From the NCBI GenBank assembly GCA_019686145.1, contig JADGHK010000194.1, forward strand, positions 1 to 5,668: 5,668 bases of DNA, in the 5' to 3' direction. A program made the translations under genes and the position numbers. Shown piece by piece: positions 1-5,430 of the stretch (its first letter is position 1; the number at the start of each line of letters is the position of its first letter). The DNA is from Bryobacteraceae bacterium. Lineage in GTDB: Bacteria; Acidobacteriota; Terriglobia; Bryobacterales; Bryobacteraceae. The notes beneath the pieces were generated by a model. The model was not told the origin of the DNA, searched no databases, and was given only the letters and a program-made list of their open reading frames with translations.

Positions 1-2695
1 GTCTATTGGTATTCTTTTTTGTGCCGCGGCGCTGTGTGGGGCCGCAGAGTTTTCAACCGGTCAGGCAGCGCGCGCCGTGATCGGACAAAAGACATTTACG
101 GCGCAGGAGGATGGAACTTCCAGCAGCCTTTTGGGGAACGTAAGCGGGTTAGCATACGCAGATAACATGCTGATTGTTGCCGACTCGAACATTCTAACGG
201 ATCAACCCAATGGCAATAACAATCGAGTCCTTATTTTTCGTAATCTGAATTCATTACTCCCTGCTCCGCTGGATTCGATCCCACTGACTGGCGACCGTTG
301 CCCGGTCTGTAAGGGTGTTGCGAGCACAGTCCTCGGACAGACGGATTTTGACAAGAAAGAGTTTCGGCCGCCTGCAGCCAATGTGCTCCGGCATCCGACC
401 GCTGTTGCTACCGACGGGCAGCGGCTGGCGGTCGCAGACACCGATTTCAACCGAGTGCTGATCTGGAATTCGATTCCGACGAGCAATGATCAGCCTGCCG
501 ATGTTGTTGTCGGCCAGGAAAATGCGACATCGGTGCCCGTGCGTCCACGCACGTTTGCCGATCAGCGGTCTTTGCGCGGCCCTCAAGGAGTCTGGATTCA
601 GGGCAACCGCCTCTTTGTGGCCGACACAGGCAATCATCGCGTCTTGATCTGGAATTCTATCCCTACGCAGAATAACCAACCGGCCGACATTGTACTGGGC
701 TTTCCCGACTTCACCAGCACGAAATCAGGCCTGCTCCCCGATCCGTCACCTAGCTCTCTCCTGAATCCCGTCTCGGTCACCTCGGATGGGGTTCGGCTGT
801 ACGTCACCGATCTTGGTCACAACCGGGTCCTGATCTGGAACAGTATCCCGACATCCAACAACCAGCCCGCCGACTTGGTCCTCGGGCAGCCGGATATGAA
901 CAGCAGCGATGCGAACAACAGCACCAAGCTCTGCGAGCCGACGGGGCAGGATGAGGACGGTAATGACGTCTACCCTCCCCGCTGTGCTGCAACGTTGGAC
1001 TTCCCACGCTTTGCTCTCTCGGATGGAAAGCGGCTGTTCATCGCGGATGGCGGTAACGACCGGGTGCTCGTGTACAACTCGATCCCGACCCAGAATGGCC
1101 AGGCTGCAGATGCGGTGCTCGGTCAGCCAAGCGACCAGATCAGCCAGATTTCAGATTCCGATCCGTCGCGCAATTCTGCTGCTGATGCGCTGCGGACGCC
1201 GATGTCCCTTGCCTGGGATGGCACCAATCTCTACGTCAGCGATCTGTTCAACCGGCGCATCATGGTCTTTACGCCGGGCGAGCGCCTCATTCCCAACACC
1301 GGCGTGCGAAATGCAGCGAGTCCGGAAGTTTTTGCCGTCGGCACAGTAAAGTTCGGCGGCGAGATCAAAGCGGATGAGGAAGTCATTGTCAAGATCGGAG
1401 AGAAGGAGTACCGATACAAGATTGTAGCCGACGACAATTTCGCCTCCGTAATCCAGAAGCTGGTGGACATGATCAATGCGGGCGAGGGCGATCCTTTAGT
1501 GCTTGCCACACCCAACACGACCTTGAACTCGATCATCTTCACCGCCCGTGAAGCGGGACCGGCCGGCAACAACGTCAGCTTCTCGGTGACGACCGAGCCT
1601 GCCGCGGCATCGATTACCACCGAGACCTCCGGTGCCAACTTGCAAGGCGGGCAGGATGCCGCGAAGATCGCTCCCTTTTCCCTCGTTTCGCTGATCGGCG
1701 ATGGTTTGGCCGAAACTACGGTTGTTGCCGACTCCTCAAGCGGTGAGCTGCCGCGGGAACTGGGCGGTGTGGAGGTGTATTTCGACGGCATCCGTGCACC
1801 TCTGCTCTATGTGTCGCCGAATCAAATTAATGCCCAGATGCCGGTAGAAGTCGCGGACGCGAAAAGCGTGAGCGCCTACGTCCGGATCCAGAAATCGACC
1901 GGGACGATCATTACGACGCCGATTGCTGTCCCGATTGTCCCGCAGAATCCCGGTATCTTTGCGCAGGCCGGAACTGACCCTCGTCCAGGTGTCGTCATGC
2001 ACGGCAGCAGCTATGCGACAGGCACGATCCTGTTCACCGGAACAGCCAAAGAGAACGAAGTGGCCACGGTCACGATTGAGGATCGGAGCTATTCGTACAC
2101 GATCAAGGCGAACCAGACGATCGATAACGTTCGCGATGAACTGGTCACGTTGATCAACCAGTCCGATCCTCAGGTAGTAGCCGACGGTGCAGTCACGTTC
2201 GGCGTCTGGCTGCGCTTACGCGCCCGTGTCCCCGGCAAAGCGGGTGAAGGCATCCGGTACGGAGCGAGCTCGACAGAAGGCGGCCAGATTATCCTCTCCC
2301 CCACGGGATCGGCGCTGTGCTGCTCCAACATCGAGGGCGCCCTGGTAACCGAAGAGAATCCTGCCGTCCCGGGTCAGTACATCAAGGTGCTGGCCACGGG
2401 CCTTGGTCTCGTGAAGCAGGACGAAGCACGGCAGGCTATGATCACCGGCAGAGCGTACGACGGTCCGGTTCAGAATGAGCCGAACGAGTTCGTATCGTCA
2501 CTGGCGGGCGGCAAAACCGCGAACGTGATTTCGGCGAACCTGCTTCCCGGCAGCTTTGGAGTTTACGAGGTGCTGCTCGAACTGAACTCGGATCTGCCGA
2601 CGAATCCGCGAACCCAGCTGACGATCGCCCAGAGCGTCTACGTCAGCAACATCATCACGTTCCCGGTCTTCAATCCGAAGCCTCCTGAAGAATAA
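1..2695 (+). CDS. Secreted NHL-repeat propeller protein with TIGR03437 (Solibacter-type) C-terminal domain, 5'-partial
   Basis: The reading frame is open from base 2, so the true start is upstream of the window. A GTG at 77 would remove the signal peptide and is unlikely to be the start. Residues are numbered here from that GTG (872 follow). Residues 20-398 form six NHL-type blades with repeated L-x-x-P, (V/I)(A/T/S)D and N-x-R-V-L-I-W-N-S-I-P-T motifs, expected to fold as a beta-propeller. Residues 409-865 match the TIGR03437 pattern: G-V-R-N-A-A-S, then V-S-L-I-G-D-G-L, L-G-G-V-E-V, A-P-L-L-Y-V-S-P-N-Q-I-N, N-P-G-I-F and V-L-A-T-G-L-G. Two copies of an extra module (about 420-527 and 648-755) interrupt it. 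Cysteines are few: C75/C78, C286/C303 and the pair C748-C749. The protein is probably exported. Its function is unknown; propellers of this kind usually bind protein or carbohydrate. It ends in TAA and converges on the next gene. Domain calls are from recalled family patterns; confidence is high for the architecture and none is claimed for the role. Confidence 0.9.
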   Translation, partial: SIGILFCAAALCGAAEFSTGQAARAVIGQKTFTAQEDGTSSSLLGNVSGLAYADNMLIVADSNILTDQPNGNNNRVLIFRNLNSLLPAPLDSIPLTGDRCPVCKGVASTVLGQTDFDKKEFRPPAANVLRHPTAVATDGQRLAVADTDFNRVLIWNSIPTSNDQPADVVVGQENATSVPVRPRTFADQRSLRGPQGVWIQGNRLFVADTGNHRVLIWNSIPTQNNQPADIVLGFPDFTSTKSGLLPDPSPSSLLNPVSVTSDGVRLYVTDLGHNRVLIWNSIPTSNNQPADLVLGQPDMNSSDANNSTKLCEPTGQDEDGNDVYPPRCAATLDFPRFALSDGKRLFIADGGNDRVLVYNSIPTQNGQAADAVLGQPSDQISQISDSDPSRNSAADALRTPMSLAWDGTNLYVSDLFNRRIMVFTPGERLIPNTGVRNAASPEVFAVGTVKFGGEIKADEEVIVKIGEKEYRYKIVADDNFASVIQKLVDMINAGEGDPLVLATPNTTLNSIIFTAREAGPAGNNVSFSVTTEPAAASITTETSGANLQGGQDAAKIAPFSLVSLIGDGLAETTVVADSSSGELPRELGGVEVYFDGIRAPLLYVSPNQINAQMPVEVADAKSVSAYVRIQKSTGTIITTPIAVPIVPQNPGIFAQAGTDPRPGVVMHGSSYATGTILFTGTAKENEVATVTIEDRSYSYTIKANQTIDNVRDELVTLINQSDPQVVADGAVTFGVWLRLRARVPGKAGEGIRYGASSTEGGQIILSPTGSALCCSNIEGALVTEENPAVPGQYIKVLATGLGLVKQDEARQAMITGRAYDGPVQNEPNEFVSSLAGGKTANVISANLLPGSFGVYEVLLELNSDLPTNPRTQLTIAQSVYVSNIITFPVFNPKPPEE
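2..46 (+). other. Signal-peptide coding segment (C-terminal part)
   Basis: Codons 2-46, in frame with the propeller gene, encode a hydrophobic, alanine-rich stretch (S-I-G-I-L-F-C-A-A-A-L-C-G-A-A) followed by the polar E-F-S-T-G-Q. This looks like the h-region and c-region of a Sec signal peptide, with cleavage plausible after G-A-A. Neither cysteine sits in a good lipobox (an L three residues before the cysteine with small residues between), so type I cleavage is favoured over a lipoprotein. The positively charged n-region would lie upstream of the window. Confidence 0.72.
134..1270 (+). repeat. Six NHL-like blade repeats inside the propeller gene
   Basis: These are protein-coding repeats. 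Blades begin near residues 20, 104 (L-R-H-P), 166 (L-R-G-P), 229 (L-N-P), 307 (L-D-F-P) and 372 (L-R-T-P), giving spacings of about 84, 62, 63, 78 and 65 residues. Four internal blades end in an almost invariant N-x-R-V-L-(I/V)-(W/Y)-N-S-I-P-T connector, at bases 449-481, 632-667, 821-853 and 1055-1090, followed by a Q-(P/A)-A-D-x-V-x-G phrase. At DNA level a 13-base identity (TGATCTGGAATTC) occurs at 459-471 and 645-657, and its first 10 bases recur at 831-840. The first and fourth blades are longer because of cysteine-containing loops. Confidence 0.85.
1334..1657 (+). repeat. Inserted beta-rich module, copy A
   Basis: Residues about 420-527 of the propeller protein. The pattern is G-T-V-x-F-x-G, then an alternating strand with Y-x-Y-x-I, a helix ending L-V-x-x-I-N, a D-P-x-V-x-A segment, and T-A-R-E-A-G-P-A-G-N-N-V. 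It aligns with copy B over its whole length. The pattern resembles a domain I recall from Mu-like phage tail sheath proteins (an x-F-x-G-T strand, A-x-x-I-N, then L-T-A-x-x-x-G-x-x-G-N). The resemblance is from memory and unproven. Copy A separates the G-V-R-N-A-A-S strand from the A-P-F-S-L-V-S-L strand of the host domain. Confidence 0.65.
2018..2341 (+). repeat. Inserted beta-rich module, copy B
   Basis: Residues about 648-755 of the propeller protein. It opens T-G-T-I-L-F-T-G-T-A, continues with V-T-I-E-D-R-S-Y-S-Y-T-I-K-A, a helix ending L-V-T-L-I-N, D-P-Q-V-V-A, and L-R-A-R-V-P-G-K-A-G-E-G-I-R-Y. These are the same landmarks in the same order as copy A, but sequence identity is modest, so the duplication is old or the two copies were acquired separately. 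It interrupts the second half of the TIGR03437-like region, between G-V-V-M-H-G-S-S and the V-P-G-Q-Y-I-K-V strand, and ends near a C-C pair (748-749). Confidence 0.65.
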
Positions 2696-2702
2696 GCGGG
2701 AA

Positions 2703-2726
2703 GGGCCGCATCGAAGGGTGCGGCCC
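2703..2726. terminator. GC-rich hairpin between convergent genes, likely bidirectional terminator
   Basis: GGGCCGCA (2703-2710) pairs perfectly with TGCGGCCC (2719-2726) around an 8-base loop. It starts 7 bases after the TAA of the propeller gene and lies 10 bases beyond the stop of the minus-strand gene. Neither side has a clean T tract. The plus side continues CCTCAAGTTCT and the minus side TTCCCGCTTATTCTT, so termination strength is uncertain, but placement and stem fit a shared terminator. Confidence 0.6.
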
Positions 2727-2736
2727 CCTCAAGTTC

Positions 2737-3684
2737 TCAGTACAGCAGCCACCCAAACCAGACGAGCGCTACGGCGAGCAGGAAAACCGCGGGTGCGTGC
2801 GAGAGCCAGAGCGGCGTTCGCCACCGGGCGGCACGACGTCCAATCACCCAAAGCAGTGCGGCGAGCAGCAGCTCGCCCGTAAAAAGCCCTGAAAGAAACG
2901 ACACTCCGCCGTCGGAAACTTCCGTGAGGTACGCATGGAGCGCGAGTCCGTGAAATGCGCCGAGAACTCCCACGATGAGCCAGCGCTGTCCGGCTTTGGG
3001 CAGGAGCAGCACTTCAACAGCAAGGTAGGCGACCGTCAGAGCGGAAGCAGCTTCGATGAATCTCGGGGATGCCTGCCATGGCATTCGGGAGACAGCGAAG
3101 GCAACGGCGCCCTGCCCGAGAAGGAACATCGCCAGTAGCTGAATCAGCTCACGCAGAGAGCGGCCGGCGACGACGAGGGCCAGTAGAAAGAGCGGCAGCG
3201 AGGGAGCGGCGCCCAGACGGAAAAACCCGGCCGCGGCATGTTGCGCCGCTACTTCAAACGGCGCAGGGGGTTCGAAACGAATTGTCGCTGACGGAGCCGA
3301 CAGTTCGAGCACCGCCTGGTCCCTCTCGTTCCCTCGCACTGCTCGGATGACATGAACGTGATTTGGGACCGTGACGATGTGCAAGCGTGACTCGATATGC
3401 AGGCTCTTCGGAGGCTCAGGGAAGTTGTACACAGCGGAACAGCGCAGCGTTTCGTCCGCCGGATTCGGCTGGCACCGGCCTTCTATCAAACGCGCTCCGG
3501 CAAAGCGGACCGCTTCGAGCAGCGCGTCCGGACGTTTCAAATGCGAGGCTTCGAAGAGCGGCATCCGGAGATCGTACGTGAGCCTGGCGCCTTCCAGGCG
3601 GGCTTCCCCAGTGCTGATGCTGACCATGTGCGCGGCGAGGGGAAGTGCGAGTGCCAGCACGAGCAATGAGGCGGTTCGATGCAT
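2737..3684 (-). CDS. HupE/UreJ-like integral membrane protein (degenerate metal-site homologue)
   Basis: A 315-residue protein when started at the ATG at 3684. The frame extends to a GTG at 3726, but the ATG begins a good signal peptide (M-H-R-T then L-L-V-L-A-L-A-L-P-L-A-A), so it is preferred; an AAGAGA about 9 bases upstream is a weak ribosome site. After the signal peptide comes an exported domain of about 130 residues starting A-H-M-V-S, with cysteines C71 and C82 that could pair. Six hydrophobic segments follow (about 159-174, 179-198, 208-228, 234-253, 262-282, 294-314). F-H-G-L-A-L-H (244-250) and the spacing of the segments match the HupE/UreJ family, whose members are thought to handle nickel or other metals. 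The family's G-x-D-H and A-H-S positions are here A-P-S-L and G-Q-G, so metal transport is doubtful. No hydrogenase or urease genes are nearby. The gene is monocistronic as far as seen, convergent with the propeller gene and divergent from the carboxylase operon. Confidence 0.75.
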   Translation of the reverse strand: MHRTASLLVLALALPLAAHMVSISTGEARLEGARLTYDLRMPLFEASHLKRPDALLEAVRFAGARLIEGRCQPNPADETLRCSAVYNFPEPPKSLHIESRLHIVTVPNHVHVIRAVRGNERDQAVLELSAPSATIRFEPPAPFEVAAQHAAAGFFRLGAAPSLPLFLLALVVAGRSLRELIQLLAMFLLGQGAVAFAVSRMPWQASPRFIEAASALTVAYLAVEVLLLPKAGQRWLIVGVLGAFHGLALHAYLTEVSDGGVSFLSGLFTGELLLAALLWVIGRRAARWRTPLWLSHAPAVFLLAVALVWFGWLLY

Positions 3685-3767
3685 CCGGGCGTGTCTCTTG
3701 GAGTGAATTCCGGGGATAGCCGGCACGGGGAAGCAACGGCATCGCCGGCATACGGCTCTCCGAAATC

Positions 3768-3775
3768 AATATACT
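3768..3775. promoter_or_regulatory. AT-rich patch with overlapping divergent -10-like motifs
   Basis: The 153 bases between the divergent starts (3685-3837) are GC-rich except around 3762-3780. There, TATACT (3770-3775) reads as a plus-strand -10 candidate about 60 bases upstream of the carboxyltransferase start. The overlapping TATATT (complement of 3768-3773) could serve the minus-strand gene about 80 bases upstream of its ATG. I find no convincing -35 for either. The same region holds two direct copies of GCCGGCA (3719-3725 and 3744-3750), which could be chance in GC-rich DNA. Confidence 0.35.
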
Positions 3776-3805
3776 GAAATCACGGCACGAGGCCTAGGAC
3801 AAGAC

Positions 3806-3821
3806 GCCGCCGCCGGGCGGC
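3806..3821 (+). promoter_or_regulatory. Small GC hairpin in the leader of the carboxyltransferase gene
   Basis: GCCGCC (3806-3811) pairs with GGCGGC (3816-3821) around a 4-base loop, ending 16 bases before the ATG at 3838. No Shine-Dalgarno motif is visible between the hairpin and the start. It may influence initiation, or it may simply reflect base composition. Confidence 0.25.
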
Positions 3822-3837
3822 ACATTCGGCGAACTGC

Positions 3838-5430
3838 ATGACCGAAGCGGCAACCGAACACATGAGGCGGCTGGTCGAACGGCTGCAAGACCTGCAGGAC
3901 CGGCTGCGCCAGGGCGGCGGGGCCGCCAGGATCGAAAAGCAGCATCGCGACGGAAAGCTCACCGCCCGTGAGCGTGTCGCTCAGCTCATCGACCCTGGCT
4001 CAATGTTTCTCGAAATTGGCCTGCTCGTGGCCTACGACCAGTACGACGGGCAGGCTCCGGCTGCCGGTGTCGTCACAGGGCTAGGGCGGATCGAAGGACG
4101 CCCGGCGGTGATCGTAGCGAATGACGCAACGGTCAAGGCAGGGGCGTGGTGGCCGGAAACGATCAAGAAGATTCTGCGGGCGCAAGAGATCGCGATGCGG
4201 AACCGCATCCCGATCTTCTACCTCGTAGACTCCGCCGGTGTGAATCTTCCGCTGCAAGACGGAATCTTTCCCGGCCAGTACGGCGCAGGCCGCATCTTCT
4301 ACTACAACTCGTTGATGCGGCGCCGCCTGCGCGTACCCCAGTTTGCCGCCGTCATGGGTCCCTGCATCGCCGGAGGCGCATACCTGCCTGCTTTGAGCGA
4401 CGTGATCTTTATGGTGGAGGGCACGAGCTTCATGGGGCTCGGTGGCCCGAATCTCGTTAAGGGGGCGACGGGCCAGGTGGTGGACGCCGAATCGCTGGGT
4501 GGCGCCAGGATGCACACAGCAACAAGCGGTGTCGCCCACTACCGGGCGAAGGACGACTCGGAATGCCTCCGGTTGATGCGGCAGAAGGCGCGAGAGCTAC
4601 CGCCAGCACCGGAGCGCCCGAAGGGCAAGCCTCCCGCCAAGCCCGCCGAAGGACTGTATGAGATATTGCCCGCCGATCACCGCCTGCCTTACGACATGCA
4701 GGAGATTATCGACCGGCTGTTCGATGAGGGCGAGTTTCTCGAATTCCAGCCTGAGCACGCGCCGGAGCTGCTCTGCGCAACAGCGAGGCTGTCCGGCTAC
4801 CCGGTAGCGATCATCGCCAACCGGCGGGGATTTCTCAAGTCGGCCGGCCGCCCACGTGTGGGAGGGATCGTCTACACGGAGTCAGCTCGCAAGGTTGCCT
4901 ACTTTGTCGAGGCTGCCGAACGGCATGGACTGCCGATCATCTACCTGCAGGACGTATCCGGGTTCATGGTCGGCGTGGAGGCGGAGACCGAAGGGATTAT
5001 CCGCGCCGGAGCGGAGATGGTGGAAACGATGGCCTGCGCGACGGTACCGAAGATTGTCCTTACCGTGAACCATGCGAGCGGCGCCGGCTACTATGCGATG
5101 GCCGGTCAGGGTTTCGATCCACACTTCACCTTTGGATGGCCGACAGCGCGGATCGGCGTCATGGAAGGCGACTCGGCGGTTCAGGCAATACACGGGCCGG
5201 AGCTGGACAAGTACAAAAGCAGCGGCCAGCCCGTACCGGAGGAACTTCAGCGCCGGATTGAAAAGACGCAGGCCGACTATGAGCGCTGGCTTGATGCGAA
5301 ATATGCTGCCGCGCGCGGCCATGTGGACGCCCTTCTGGATCCGCTGGAAACGCGTCGTGTCCTCACGTTTGCAGTCGAGGTGACTACGTACAGGCGGCAC
5401 CGGGAGCATCTCATTCTGGAGACTCTATGA
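3838..5430 (+). CDS. Acyl-CoA carboxylase, carboxyltransferase (beta) subunit
   Basis: A 530-residue cytoplasmic protein, normal length for propionyl/methylcrotonyl/geranyl-CoA carboxylase beta subunits. Such subunits move the carboxyl group from biotin on the alpha subunit to an acyl-CoA. The N-lobe has the opening L-x-x-R-L-x-Q-G-G-G and L-T-A-R-E-R-V, G-A-W-W-P (102-106), V-D-S-A-G-V-N-L-P (130-138) and the first oxyanion loop M-G-P-C-I-A-G-G-A-Y (173-182). A Pro/Lys-rich linker (254-270) joins it to the C-lobe, which has L-Q-D-V-S-G-F-M-V-G (370-379), the second oxyanion loop S-G-A-G-Y-Y-A-M-A-G (414-423), G-W-P-T-A-R-I-G-V-M (433-442) and L-L-D-P-L-E-T-R (499-506). N-lobe motifs are closest to methylcrotonyl-CoA carboxylase beta. 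Parts of the C-lobe also recall glutaconyl-CoA decarboxylase alpha. No biotin attachment motif (A-M-K-M) is present, so a separate biotinylated partner is required. ATG 3838 is the first possible start after the in-frame stop at 3775, but it lacks a clear ribosome site. The gene overlaps the next by ATGA. The exact substrate is not determinable from the window. Confidence 0.9.
   Translation: MTEAATEHMRRLVERLQDLQDRLRQGGGAARIEKQHRDGKLTARERVAQLIDPGSMFLEIGLLVAYDQYDGQAPAAGVVTGLGRIEGRPAVIVANDATVKAGAWWPETIKKILRAQEIAMRNRIPIFYLVDSAGVNLPLQDGIFPGQYGAGRIFYYNSLMRRRLRVPQFAAVMGPCIAGGAYLPALSDVIFMVEGTSFMGLGGPNLVKGATGQVVDAESLGGARMHTATSGVAHYRAKDDSECLRLMRQKARELPPAPERPKGKPPAKPAEGLYEILPADHRLPYDMQEIIDRLFDEGEFLEFQPEHAPELLCATARLSGYPVAIIANRRGFLKSAGRPRVGGIVYTESARKVAYFVEAAERHGLPIIYLQDVSGFMVGVEAETEGIIRAGAEMVETMACATVPKIVLTVNHASGAGYYAMAGQGFDPHFTFGWPTARIGVMEGDSAVQAIHGPELDKYKSSGQPVPEELQRRIEKTQADYERWLDAKYAAARGHVDALLDPLETRRVLTFAVEVTTYRRHREHLILETL
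5417..5421 (+). promoter_or_regulatory. Ribosome binding site for the AtuA-family gene
   Basis: TGGAG lies 5 bases before the ATG at 5427, inside the last codons of the carboxyltransferase gene. It is the best ribosome site seen in the window. Together with the ATGA overlap it supports this start and translational coupling of the two genes. Confidence 0.65.

Noticed and set aside
449..1090. Regularly spaced short DNA repeats considered as a possible CRISPR-like or recombination array
   Set aside because: They fall in frame on the repeated protein connector of the propeller blades, and the spacing varies with blade length.
909..1349. 146-codon plus-strand open frame overlapping the propeller gene in another frame
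   Set aside because: The translation is low-complexity (Arg/Ser/Met-rich), and the overlapping frame carries clear NHL blades.
1231..1791. 186-codon open frame on the minus strand inside the propeller gene
   Set aside because: It has no family resemblance, ribosome site or independent context, and it lies entirely opposite conserved coding sequence.
3371..3706. Several plus-strand open frames opposite the N-terminus of the HupE-like gene
   Set aside because: Multiple frames are open at once, which reflects high GC; none shows a domain, and the minus strand encodes a convincing signal peptide and exported domain.
3685..3726. GTG start at 3726 giving a 14-residue longer HupE-like protein
   Set aside because: The added residues are polar and would bury the signal peptide; the ATG at 3684 begins a standard signal peptide.
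4081..4539. 152-codon open frame on the minus strand inside the carboxyltransferase gene
   Set aside because: Its composition is arginine- and histidine-rich with no recognisable motif, and it is fully antisense to a well-supported gene; this is expected in GC-rich coding DNA.
3838..5430. Assignment as acetyl-CoA carboxylase AccD
   Set aside because: There is no zinc-ribbon N-terminus, and the protein is a full-length two-lobe carboxyltransferase, unlike bacterial AccD.
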